Below, piece by piece: positions 1-7,382 of a DNA stretch of 64,000 nt. The notes under the pieces are model-generated. The model worked only from the letters and a program-made list of their open reading frames with translations, was not told where the DNA came from and did not search any database. The DNA lies in NCBI RefSeq assembly GCF_000248055.1, contig NZ_BAFC01000097.1:1-64000 (forward strand), in the 5' to 3' direction. The position numbers and the translations under genes were made by a program. Origin of the DNA: Gordonia sputi NBRC 100414. GTDB taxonomy: Bacteria; Actinomycetota; Actinomycetes; Mycobacteriales; Mycobacteriaceae. Every line of letters begins with the position of its first letter. Position 1 is the first letter of the stretch.

Positions 1-165
1 TCGATCAGCGGTGGGGGCTCGATCAGCGCGGGGTGATCTCGACAAGCTCGATCAGCGGTGGTAGCTCGATCAGCGGTGGGGGCTCGATCAGCGGGGGTAG
101 CTCGATCAGCGGTGGGGAGCGCTCGATCAGCGGTAGGGGCGCTCGATCAGCGAGGGGCATACGAT
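1..165. repeat. Tandem array of about 18-bp units (core TCGATCAGCG)
   Basis: At least eight copies of TCGATCAGCG followed by a G-rich variable tail (GGTGGGGGC, GGTGGTAGC, GGTAGGGGC and similar), with one copy preceded by TCTCGACAAGC. The array runs up to the -10 element of the RidA-like gene and probably continues left of the window. It is related to the TCGACAAGCTCAACCAGCGG repeats at 23,728-23,783. No unique spacers separate the units, so it is not a CRISPR. Confidence 0.85.
160..165 (+). promoter_or_regulatory. Leaderless -10 element (TACGAT)
   Basis: TACGAT fits TANNNT and ends 6 nt before the ATG at 172, so transcription would start at or next to the start codon. No Shine-Dalgarno sequence lies in the gap. 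The element abuts the repeat array. Confidence 0.5.
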
Positions 166-171
166 CGGAGC

Positions 172-570
172 ATGACCCGAATCACGCTCAACGGCTCGTC
201 GGTTCTGCACGACGGCGGATTCCCCTACAGCGCTACGGTGAGCGCGGGGCCGCTGCTGTTCACCGCGGGAATCTCGCCGCTCGACGAAGAGGGGGTCGTC
301 GTCGCGGCCAACGACGTTGTCGGGCAGACGCGTCGGTGCCTGCAGAACCTGTCGGCACTGCTGGCCGAGCGCGGCGCGACACCTGCCGATCTCGCCAAGC
401 TGACGATCTATGTCGCCGAGCATCTGCAAGCCGACCTCGCCGTCGCGTGGGAGGCCGTCGTCGCAGAACTCGGCGAGTCGGTTCCGCCGGCCATGATGGT
501 CGGCGTCACGGTGCTGCCGTACGACGAGCAGGTCGTCGAAATCGACGCTGTCGCTGCACTTCCCGCGTGA
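172..570 (+). CDS. RidA/YjgF-family protein
   Basis: A 132-residue protein with the YjgF/RidA fold, including the FTAGISPLDEEG segment near residue 30. RidA proteins hydrolyse reactive 2-aminoacrylate-type imines from amino-acid metabolism, as cytosolic trimers. The arginine that binds substrate carboxylate in canonical RidA, normally in a PAR motif near the C-terminus, appears to be methionine here (PPAMMVG), so imine deaminase activity is doubtful and a divergent Rid subfamily is likely. The reading frame stays open upstream into the repeat array, but that part is repeat-coded; ATG 172 fits the family start and the -10 spacing. The next gene begins 10 nt downstream. Confidence 0.82.
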   Translation: MTRITLNGSSVLHDGGFPYSATVSAGPLLFTAGISPLDEEGVVVAANDVVGQTRRCLQNLSALLAERGATPADLAKLTIYVAEHLQADLAVAWEAVVAELGESVPPAMMVGVTVLPYDEQVVEIDAVAALPA

Positions 571-580
571 TCGCGGCTCG

Positions 581-1774
581 ATGAGCTCTGCGCTCCAGCC
601 ACACATCTCCGACGCCGAGCGTCGCGCGCGCCTGATGCGCAGGCACCGACTCGCCGACGACTCCGCGGCCGCGACGCCCGTCGACGTTGCCGAGTCGATG
701 GTCGGGCTACACGCAACCACCTGGTCGACGGTCTACCTGTCGACGTGGGCGCGGATGCCCGACTTCGTGCCCGCCGACCTCGACGCCGCGCTCTACGACG
801 ACCGCAGCCTGGTTCGACAACTTGCCATGCGCCGCACCATGTTCGTGTTGCCGAGAGAGACCCTGCGCGACGCCGTCGGCGCTGTCGGCCCGCGCGTCGC
901 GGCGTCGGAGCGTACCAACATGCTGCGAGACCTGCGGCGCAGCAGCGACTTTCCCGACCCTGACGGCTGGATTGACTCGGCGCGGGCGGCGGTGGCGCGG
1001 TTGGAGTCCGACGGCGTTCCGCGCAGCACTGCCCAACTGCGCGACGCGCTACCAGAACTCGAGGGTCGCGTGACTGTCGGTACGGGAAAGTCGTGGGGCG
1101 GAACGATTCCCATGGCACCGCGAGTGCTGAACATGATGAGCGCGGCAGGCGACATCGTCCGCGGCCCCAATGACGCTCCCTGGCATCGGTCCAAACCGCT
1201 GTGGGTCGGGATGGAGCAGTGGCTCGAAGAACCCCTCGATCCACCCGCCGTCGCGACCGGCCACGTCAAAATGATCGACCGGTGGCTGCGGGCCTTCGGT
1301 CCCGGCACCGAAACCGACCTCGTCTGGTGGCTCGGCAGTACCAAAACCGCTGTGCGTCAAGCGCTTACGCAGCTCGACGTCGTCGAGGTCAAGCTCGACG
1401 ACGGATCGGTCGGCTACGTGCACGCCGACGACACCGAACAAGTTGGCGCAGTCGAGCCGCAGGCGGTGCTGCTCCCCGAGCTCGACCCGACGACGATGGG
1501 TCACAAGCAGCGCGCCTTCTATCTCGGTGAGCACGGCGCGCACGTCTTCGATTCCAATGGCAACGGCGGGCAAACCGCGTGGTGGGACGGTCGGATCGTC
1601 GGAGGTTGGTCGCGCCGGCCGGACGGATCGGTGCAGATCCACCCCTTCGAGCGGCTTCCGCGCGCCGCGACGCGAGCTTTGACATCGCGGGCGGACACAC
1701 TGGCCGAATGGCTCGGTCACGTGAACCCGCGGCCCGCATACCCGGCGCCGTTCATGCGTGGGGCGCCTCGATGA
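581..1774 (+). CDS. Winged-helix DNA-binding domain protein (HTH_42 / AlkZ-like)
   Basis: 397 residues matching the winged-helix DNA-binding family (HTH_42, PF06224) that includes the AlkZ/YcaQ DNA glycosylases. The family pattern with the MRRTMFVLP stretch near residue 85 and the C-terminal WDGRIVGGWSRRPDG segment are visible. Characterised relatives unhook interstrand crosslinks or excise bulky alkyl lesions, but most actinobacterial members are untested, so a DNA repair role is inferred from family only. It starts 10 nt after the RidA-like gene and is probably co-transcribed with it. It converges on the VOC gene at 1817. Confidence 0.8.
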   Translation: MSSALQPHISDAERRARLMRRHRLADDSAAATPVDVAESMVGLHATTWSTVYLSTWARMPDFVPADLDAALYDDRSLVRQLAMRRTMFVLPRETLRDAVGAVGPRVAASERTNMLRDLRRSSDFPDPDGWIDSARAAVARLESDGVPRSTAQLRDALPELEGRVTVGTGKSWGGTIPMAPRVLNMMSAAGDIVRGPNDAPWHRSKPLWVGMEQWLEEPLDPPAVATGHVKMIDRWLRAFGPGTETDLVWWLGSTKTAVRQALTQLDVVEVKLDDGSVGYVHADDTEQVGAVEPQAVLLPELDPTTMGHKQRAFYLGEHGAHVFDSNGNGGQTAWWDGRIVGGWSRRPDGSVQIHPFERLPRAATRALTSRADTLAEWLGHVNPRPAYPAPFMRGAPR

Positions 1775-1816
1775 AAACTGCGGGCCGCTGACCACGACGG
1801 GGTGGGTGCTCTCGAA

Positions 1817-2206
1817 CTACACCCACTCGACGAACTGCACGATGATGCCGTTCGGGTCCTCGGTCTGGAAGTAGCGCTCGCCCCAGGGTTCGGTCTCGGG
1901 TTCGGTCACCACCTGCGCGCCCGCATCGCGGACGGTGCTGAACACGCCGTCGACGTCGTCGACCACGAATGCCAGGAGCAGTCCATCTCCCGCGCTCCCT
2001 GCGCGATGGGCGGGCTTGAAGGTCCCCAGACCGGTCTTGAGGAAGATGACGTTCGGTGTGCCCGCGGGGGCGTCGTCCGGTGCGGCGAGCGAGATGAAGC
2101 CGTCGGCCTGCATGGCGACGGTGTAGCCGACGTGGCGGGATAGGAAGTCGGCCGACGCCTGTGGGTTGGGCACGTTGAGGGAGATCGCGGTCGCTGTGAC
2201 GGGCAT
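1817..2206 (-). CDS. VOC (glyoxalase/bleomycin-resistance) family protein
   Basis: A 129-residue single vicinal-oxygen-chelate unit ending in the typical EDPNGIIVQFVEW strand. VOC proteins bind metal and act as isomerases, dioxygenases or drug-binding proteins; the substrate here cannot be read from sequence. ATG 2206 was chosen because a GAAAGG ribosome site lies 6 nt upstream and homologous residues begin there, although the frame is open further. It is divergent from a TetR gene, with two copies of a 15-bp dyad between them, so it is the likely target of that repressor. Confidence 0.85.
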   Translation of the reverse strand: MPVTATAISLNVPNPQASADFLSRHVGYTVAMQADGFISLAAPDDAPAGTPNVIFLKTGLGTFKPAHRAGSAGDGLLLAFVVDDVDGVFSTVRDAGAQVVTEPETEPWGERYFQTEDPNGIIVQFVEWV

Positions 2207-2217
2207 GAGGGCCTTTC

Positions 2218-2232
2218 TCGTATGGGGTACGA
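2218..2232. promoter_or_regulatory. TetR operator candidate 1 (TCGTA-N5-TACGA)
   Basis: Perfect dyad TCGTA-TGGGG-TACGA between the divergent VOC and TetR genes. It lies 11 nt from the VOC start codon, where binding would block initiation of that gene. Confidence 0.6.
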
Positions 2233-2242
2233 GATCCAGTAT

Positions 2243-2257
2243 CCGTATAGTGTACGA
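2243..2257. promoter_or_regulatory. TetR operator candidate 2 (CCGTA-N5-TACGA)
   Basis: Second copy of the dyad, with one arm mismatch (CCGTA-TAGTG-TACGA), starting 25 bp after copy 1 and overlapping a TATAGT -10-like sequence facing the TetR gene. Two similar sites on a divergent promoter suggest joint control of both genes. Confidence 0.6.
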
Positions 2258-2283
2258 AAAGTCAAGGAACGGGAGATGCACTG

Positions 2284-3006
2284 GTGAGCACCATCGAACT
2301 GCTCTGGCGCAAGGTGGTCCCATTGCCTGCGCGGCAGGGAAGGCCGCCGCGATTCACCGCAGACGCTGTCGTCGACTCGGCGATCGTGGTTGCCGACCGA
2401 ATCGGGTCGCGATTCACCCTTCGCGACGTCGCGCAGGAGCTGGGAGCACCGGTGATGTCGCTGTACTCCTACGTCGACAATCGCGAGCAGCTCGTCGAGC
2501 TCATGGTCGACCAGTGTCGTGCAGACATGACGCATTCTGAGTTGACCGGAACATGGCAGTCGCGACTACGACAGGTCGCGGCCGACAACCTGAGCTTGTT
2601 CGACCGCCACCCGTGGCTGGTCGACGTCGAGTCCGAACGCGCGATTCTCGGACCGGGAACCCTCGGCAAGTACGAGCGTGAACTCGGCGCCGTCGAGTCT
2701 CTCGAGCTCAGCGACGCGGCGAAAGATGCTGCGCTGCAACTGGTACTGAACTTCGTTCGGGCGTCGGCTCGTTCGCTGCATCATGCGATCGCGGAGAGGC
2801 GAGAAGAGACCCCCGAGCAGTGGTGGGAGCGGGAGGGCGCGCAGCTCGCGAAACTCGGTGTCGACGAGCGTTATCCGCTGGCATCCCGTATCGGCACGGC
2901 CGCGGGGCAAGCGACCGGGGCCGCCGAAAACGCCGATGCCGCTCGCGACTTCGGGTTGTCGGCGCTGATTCTCGGCATCGAGGCGATGGAGTCCTCGGGG
3001 GTGTGA
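2284..3006 (+). CDS. TetR-family transcriptional regulator
   Basis: 240 residues with an N-terminal helix-turn-helix (about residues 24-70, including FTLRDVAQELG and MSLYSYVDNREQL) and a helical ligand-binding part of the TetR_C class. GTG 2284 follows a GGGAGATG ribosome site. It is divergent from the VOC protein gene, and the twin TCGTA-N5-TACGA dyads between them are the obvious operators. The inferred circuit is a ligand-relieved repressor controlling itself and the VOC protein. The stop codon lies in a 10-bp direct repeat, GTGTGAATGC, at 3001 and 3015. Confidence 0.88.
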   Translation: MSTIELLWRKVVPLPARQGRPPRFTADAVVDSAIVVADRIGSRFTLRDVAQELGAPVMSLYSYVDNREQLVELMVDQCRADMTHSELTGTWQSRLRQVAADNLSLFDRHPWLVDVESERAILGPGTLGKYERELGAVESLELSDAAKDAALQLVLNFVRASARSLHHAIAERREETPEQWWEREGAQLAKLGVDERYPLASRIGTAAGQATGAAENADAARDFGLSALILGIEAMESSGV

Positions 3007-3052
3007 ATGCCGGGGTGTGAATGCAGCGAGGAGGCCCGAGCGCGACAAACTG

Positions 3053-3129
3053 CGTACACAATCCGGTCGTCAGCGCGAGGCCACGACAATAATTGTCGCG
3101 GCGCCCCGCTGACGTCACAGTTGTGTACG
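3053..3129. repeat. 77-bp concentric interrupted palindrome
   Basis: Three inverted repeats share one centre at 3091: CGTACACAA/TTGTGTACG (3053-3061 and 3121-3129), CGTCAGCG/CGCTGACG (3068-3075 and 3107-3114) and CGACAAT-A-ATTGTCG (3084-3098). About 28 of 38 arm positions pair. It lies in the 248-bp gap between the TetR and DUF899 genes. There is no terminal U-run, so it is not a typical terminator. Confidence 0.8.
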
Positions 3130-3254
3130 TACCCCATGGACATTCGGGTTCGTGTGTGGGCGTGACGATGAGTTTTCCCGGCCGCGGTGGTCGGTCTCTG
3201 TGACCGGACTTCTGCTCGGCCGAACTCGGCTGAAATTCGAGAACAGGGGAACCC

Positions 3255-3936
3255 ATGTCTGAAGCACTCCCACCCGTCGTCGATGCCGACACCTGGCGTC
3301 GCGAGCTCGACGACCTGCGCACCCGTGAGAAGGCGGCAACTCGCGAACTCGATGCGATCGCGGCACAGCGTCGTCGAATGCCGATGGTCGAGGTCACCGA
3401 TCACACGCTCACCGGTCCGGACGGGCCGATCGCGCTCTCGGACATCTTCAACGGTCGCTCGCAGTTGATCGTCTACAACCACATGTGGACCGACGGTGCC
3501 ACCTTTCAATGCGGCGGTTGCACCGGGTACACCTCGCAGTTCACCCGGCTGGACTTCCTGGACAACTACGATGCGCGTTTCGTGATCGTCACCAACGGAC
3601 CGATCGACGAGGCGCTGGACTACAAGCGGGCGGGTCGGTAACCAGATGGACTGGTACTCGGCGGCGGGCACGACCTTCGGCGCAGAGTTCGACGCGGCAC
3701 CCGGCGAGGGCTTCGCCGTCAACGTCTTCCTCCGCGATGGGCAACGGGTCTTCCGTACCTGGCACACCGCCGGTCGCGGCACCGAGCAACTCGGTCATAG
3801 CTTCTCGCTCCTCGACATCCTGCCGTGGGGCAGGCAGGAGGAGTGGCAGGACGTGCCCGACGGCTGGCCGCAACGCCCGACGTACTCGGGGTGGGCCGGT
3901 TCGGCCGATATCGCGCGCCTCTACGGCGAGGCGTAG
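3255..3936 (+). pseudogene. DUF899 thioredoxin-like protein, frameshifted
   Basis: The reading frame from ATG 3255 covers residues through DYKRAGR and stops at 3639-3641. The next frame continues with VGNQMDWYSAAG to 3936. Removing one G from the run at 3628-3630 would give an unbroken protein of about 226 residues reading YKRRVGNQMDWYS, the expected DUF899 sequence. The family has a thioredoxin-like fold; here the CGGC motif lies in the first part (WTDGATFQCGGC). Its function is unknown, perhaps thiol redox. Either the gene is inactivated or the base call is wrong; total length leaves remainder 1, fitting one extra base. Confidence 0.8.
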
Positions 3937-4001
3937 GCGAAAGCTCAGGCCGCTCGGCGCTCGGGCGCGGGGTGGATGCGCCTGAACGTGCAGGTCATCG
4001 C

Positions 4002-4019
4002 TCACAGGGAACTGCCAGC
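4002..4019 (+). promoter_or_regulatory. PhoP-box-like direct repeat
   Basis: TCACAGG-GAAC-TGCCAGC resembles the M. tuberculosis PhoP site, two TCACAGC heptamers separated by 4 bp. Matches are 6/7 and 5/7 with the exact 11-bp period. It lies about 44 bp before the phoP start, upstream of a possible CAGAAT -10 at 4040, consistent with autoregulation. Confidence 0.5.
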
Positions 4020-4062
4020 CTGTCTCCAGATCGATGGCAGAATCCTGGGGGAAGGTGTATCT

Positions 4063-4806
4063 GTGAACGAGATGGGTCAGGGAACACACCAGTTGATCAG
4101 CAAAGGCACCGGAACCGGGCCGCGAGTGCTCGTCGTCGACGACGAGACCAATATCCGCGAGCTGCTCTCGGTTTCGTTGAAATTCCAAGGGTACGACGTC
4201 GAGGTCGCCGCCGGTGGCCCCGAGGCCATCGACAGGTGCCGAACCTACAAACCCGACGTGCTCATCCTCGACGTGATGATGCCCGGCATGGACGGATTCG
4301 GCCTGCTGCGCCGGTTGCGTGCCGACGGCGTCGACGCCCCCGCACTGTTCCTGTCGGCGCGCGACAGCGTCGAGGACAAGATCAACGGCCTGACGATCGG
4401 CGGAGACGACTACGTCACCAAGCCGTTCAGCCTTGAAGAAGTCGTCGCACGCTTGCAGGTGTTGTTGCGACGCAGCGGATTCGACGCGCGGGCAAAAGAG
4501 GCGTCGCGGGTCACGTTCGCTGACATCGAACTCGACGACGAGACACACGAGGTCTGGAAGGCGGGCAAGCTGGTCTCGCTGTCGCCGACGGAGTTCACGT
4601 TGCTCCGCTACTTCATGGTGAACGCGGGCACGGTGCTGTCGAAGCCTCGTATTCTCGACCACGTGTGGAACTACGACTTCGGTGGTGAGGTGAACGTCGT
4701 CGAATCGTATGTCTCGTACCTGCGTCGCAAACTCGACTTCGGCGAGAAGCCGCTCATCCATACGCTGCGCGGCGTCGGATATGTGATGCGAGAGCCGCGT
4801 ACCTGA
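4063..4806 (+). CDS. phoP: Response regulator PhoP (OmpR/PhoB class)
   Basis: 247 residues: a receiver domain with acidic DD near residue 26, phospho-acceptor Asp70 in LILDVMMPGMDGFG and conserved Lys in VTKPFSLEE, then a winged-helix output domain. The match to M. tuberculosis PhoP is close through VSLKFQG, ARDS..DKI, SLSPTEFTLLRYF and VWNYDFGGEVNVVESYVSYLRRK. In mycobacteria PhoP controls acidic-pH, lipid and virulence genes; the regulon here is unknown. GTG 4063 has a GGGGGAAGG ribosome site 7 nt upstream, so it is preferred over an in-frame ATG at 3976. The stop overlaps phoR by 1 nt. A PhoP-like box lies upstream. Confidence 0.88.
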   Translation: MNEMGQGTHQLISKGTGTGPRVLVVDDETNIRELLSVSLKFQGYDVEVAAGGPEAIDRCRTYKPDVLILDVMMPGMDGFGLLRRLRADGVDAPALFLSARDSVEDKINGLTIGGDDYVTKPFSLEEVVARLQVLLRRSGFDARAKEASRVTFADIELDDETHEVWKAGKLVSLSPTEFTLLRYFMVNAGTVLSKPRILDHVWNYDFGGEVNVVESYVSYLRRKLDFGEKPLIHTLRGVGYVMREPRT

Positions 4807-6350
4807 TGGTGGCAACGCACCCGCACTCTGCAGCGGCACGCTCCGCTCCGCGGGACGCCGAGTCTGTGGGCGGACTGTCCGCTGCGGTCGTCAGCCGCGC
4901 GAAACGCGGTGTACCGCTGCGCATCTCGTTGGTTGCGCTGACCGTTCTGCTGATGGCCATCGGCCTGCTGGTGTCCGGGATCGCCGTGACGTCGGCGATG
5001 AAGAGCGACCTGATGTCGCGCACCGACTCCGGCCTCGTCTCGGCCGTCGACACCTGGGCCAAGCCGCGCACACACGTCAGCGACCTGCCCGGTCCTCCGC
5101 CTGGGCCGCGCAGGCCGCCGTCGGCCTACTTCGTGGAGAACACGCTGACGAACGGGACGGTGATCTTCAGCAATGACTTCGACGACCAGCCCGCGATCTC
5201 CGGGCTGCCCCAAGGTGACTACGGGCCGGTGACGGTCAACTCCGCGGACGGCAACGGGCCGCAGTGGCGGGTGATCAAGCGTTCGAGTCCGGAGGGGCAG
5301 TCGATCGTCGCGCTCCCGCTGACGGATGTGAACAAGACCATCTCGCGTCTGCAGTGGCTCGAGTTCGGGATCGGCGCGGCGATCGTCCTCGTCATCGGGG
5401 TGCTGAGCTACCTACTCGTCCGCTCCTCGCTGCGGCCGTTGCGTCGCGTCGAGGAGACCGCGCATGCGATCGCGGCGGGCAACCTCAACATGCGTGTACC
5501 GTCCGCCGCGCCGAACACCGAGGTCGGCAGCCTGTCGTCGTCGCTGAACACCATGCTCGGCCAGATTCAGCACGCGTTCGCCAAGACCGCCGCATCCGAG
5601 CAGCAGGCCAGGGCCTCCGAAGAACAGGCGCGCGCATCCGAGGAGAAGATGCGACGTTTCGTTGCCGACGCCTCCCACGAACTACGCACACCGCTGACTT
5701 CCATCAAGGGGTTCGCCGAGTTGTCGCGCAGCGGCGCGCTCCCCGACACCGGAGACGCACTTGCACGCATCGACGACGAGGCAGGCCGAATGGCTCTGCT
5801 CGTCGAGGATCTGCTGGTGCTCGCACGTCTCGACGCACACCGGCCGCTGAACTCCGAGCCGGTCGACGTGTTGTCGCTCGCCGCCGACGCCGTGCAGTCG
5901 GCCCGCGTCGCGGCACCCGAGCGGAGTATCCGGCTCGAGATCGGCGAGTCCGACGAGCCACCGATGGTCATGGGCGACTCGCCGCGCCTGATGCAGGTGA
6001 TCCGCAATCTGGTGAACAACGCGGTGGTCCACACACCGAAGGACGCGTCGATCACCGTCGGAGTCGCCGTCGACCGCTCCGGCACTCAGAGCAACGGCAC
6101 GCCCGTCGACGACGTGGTGATCAGCGTCGCCGACACCGGTCAGGGCCTCGAAGCCGGCGAACTCGAGCACGTATTCGAGCGGTTCTACCGCGGCGACTCC
6201 TCGCGCTACCGCGGTGAAGGCGGCGGCAGCGGACTGGGCCTCTCGATCGTGGCAGCTCTCGTCGGTGCTCACGGCGGCCGCGTCGGCGTCGAGTCGACAC
6301 CCGGCCAGGGCGCACGCTTCTGGGTGCGCCTACCCCGGCTCGCGGCCTGA
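4806..6350 (+). CDS. phoR: Sensor histidine kinase PhoR
   Basis: 514 residues: two membrane segments (about 40-62 and 185-207) around an extracytoplasmic domain rich in proline near residues 90-105, a HAMP domain, a short coiled coil with ASEEQARASEE repeats, a HisKA box with His291 in DASHELRTPLTS, and a HATPase with N (NLVNNAVVH), G1 (DTGQGL) and G2 (GSGLGLS) boxes. It phosphorylates PhoP. The ATG shares a base with the phoP stop, so the two are translationally coupled. The resemblance to mycobacterial PhoR includes LVSGIAVTS in the first membrane helix. The gene ends 10 bp before a 21-bp repeat array. Confidence 0.87.
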   Translation: MVATHPHSAAARSAPRDAESVGGLSAAVVSRAKRGVPLRISLVALTVLLMAIGLLVSGIAVTSAMKSDLMSRTDSGLVSAVDTWAKPRTHVSDLPGPPPGPRRPPSAYFVENTLTNGTVIFSNDFDDQPAISGLPQGDYGPVTVNSADGNGPQWRVIKRSSPEGQSIVALPLTDVNKTISRLQWLEFGIGAAIVLVIGVLSYLLVRSSLRPLRRVEETAHAIAAGNLNMRVPSAAPNTEVGSLSSSLNTMLGQIQHAFAKTAASEQQARASEEQARASEEKMRRFVADASHELRTPLTSIKGFAELSRSGALPDTGDALARIDDEAGRMALLVEDLLVLARLDAHRPLNSEPVDVLSLAADAVQSARVAAPERSIRLEIGESDEPPMVMGDSPRLMQVIRNLVNNAVVHTPKDASITVGVAVDRSGTQSNGTPVDDVVISVADTGQGLEAGELEHVFERFYRGDSSRYRGEGGGSGLGLSIVAALVGAHGGRVGVESTPGQGARFWVRLPRLAA

Positions 6351-6360
6351 GCCGCGCCTC

Positions 6361-6495
6361 GACTGGGCGTTCCGGACCGTCGACTGGGCGCTCGAGCGTG
6401 TCGACTGTGCGCTCGGGACTGCCGACTGTGCGCTCGAGACTGCCGACTGTGCGCTCGGGACCGTCGACTGTGCGCTCGAGACTGCCGACTGTGCG
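6361..6495 (+). repeat. 21-bp tandem array A (GACTG-GCGCTCGAGACTGCC type)
   Basis: Six full 21-bp units begin at 6361, 6382, 6403, 6424, 6445 and 6466, plus a partial one at 6487. Most share GACTGTGCGCTCG followed by AGACTGCC or GGACCGTC. The array fills the whole gap between the convergent stop codons of phoR and the restriction-like gene. It is the reverse complement of array B at 9078-9203. Confidence 0.9.
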
Positions 6496-7335
6496 TCAGA
6501 CGAGCCGGTGCAGCCGCGCGAACTCGGCGAGGTCGTCGCGGAATGTGTCGAGCGTTGCGAGCGTGTACATCCCGTCGATCTGGCGGTCGGCCCATAGCTG
6601 GTGGATGCGGCGGAGGTCGGACTGCCGCGACTTCCAGCCGATTCCGTCGATGACCGCCAGAACCACCTGGCGCGGAAGCCGAACTTCGGCCATCTCCTCG
6701 ATCTCGCGCACGGCGTCGGTCAGCTTGCTGCCGGTCGAGTCGAAACCCTTTGCGGCGACGACGATGTCGGCGGCTCCCTCGTGTCCGACGATCAGGTCGG
6801 CGGGGGCGTCGCGCCCGCCTCGTCCGGAAAATCGGGAGCGGGTCACGTAGGGGAGTCCGAGATCGCGGGCGATCGCCTCGATCTCGTCCTCGATGTGTCT
6901 GCCCGACGCTCCCGCACGTGTGGCCGTCGCGCGCGTACCCGACCGCGCGACGAGGATGTCGGCAAACGTGTACGTCCGTGCCATCTGCACTCGCAGCATT
7001 CGGACCAGGTCGAACTCCCGGTCCATCCAACTGACCAGCTCGTACGGCTGTGTGCGCGCAACCTTCTGCCACGACGACGTCCCGAACTCGTGCCGCAGGT
7101 TGTTGCGCAACTTCTCCTGCGAGAGGCCGACGGCCAGCCGCAGGATGCTGTCTTCATCGGCATGATCGCGCGCCCAGACGGCGAGTCCCGTGAGGTCGGT
7201 GTCGAGTACCTCGGTCAGCGTCTCGACGGCGTCGACGATCTTCTCCGCATCCGGGGTCGACGCCGTCGGGTCGACATGAGCGGTCAGCCGACCCAGCGTC
7301 GACAAATAGTCGTCGAACTCTCCCGCGTCACTCAT
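6496..7335 (-). CDS. Putative type II restriction endonuclease (DpnII/MboI-like)
   Basis: 279 residues with no membrane or export signal. The C-terminal third resembles DpnII/MboI-type nucleases: a PADLIV strand, then IVVAAKGF followed by STGSKL, then VLAVIDGIGW, which parallel the Asp, Glu-X-Asn/Lys, GGSKL and TDGxGW blocks. The usual acidic residue in the second block appears to be alanine (AAK), so cleavage activity is uncertain. It lies 47 bp downstream of an adenine methyltransferase on the same strand, the standard layout of a type II system. Assignment rests on motif pattern plus neighbour; a divergent or decayed nuclease is the main alternative. Confidence 0.55.
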   Translation of the reverse strand: MSDAGEFDDYLSTLGRLTAHVDPTASTPDAEKIVDAVETLTEVLDTDLTGLAVWARDHADEDSILRLAVGLSQEKLRNNLRHEFGTSSWQKVARTQPYELVSWMDREFDLVRMLRVQMARTYTFADILVARSGTRATATRAGASGRHIEDEIEAIARDLGLPYVTRSRFSGRGGRDAPADLIVGHEGAADIVVAAKGFDSTGSKLTDAVREIEEMAEVRLPRQVVLAVIDGIGWKSRQSDLRRIHQLWADRQIDGMYTLATLDTFRDDLAEFARLHRLV

Positions 7336-7382
7336 CGTCGTCGATCCCTGCGTGTGTCAAAGATGTTGTATTTCAATGATTT

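Noticed and set aside
6361-6495. CRISPR array
   Set aside because: Units are contiguous 21-mers with no unique spacers and no cas genes nearby.
6214-6597. Open frame across repeat array A encoding repeated DCALETA units
   Set aside because: It arises because 21 is a multiple of three; it begins inside phoR in another frame and ends inside the nuclease gene in antisense.
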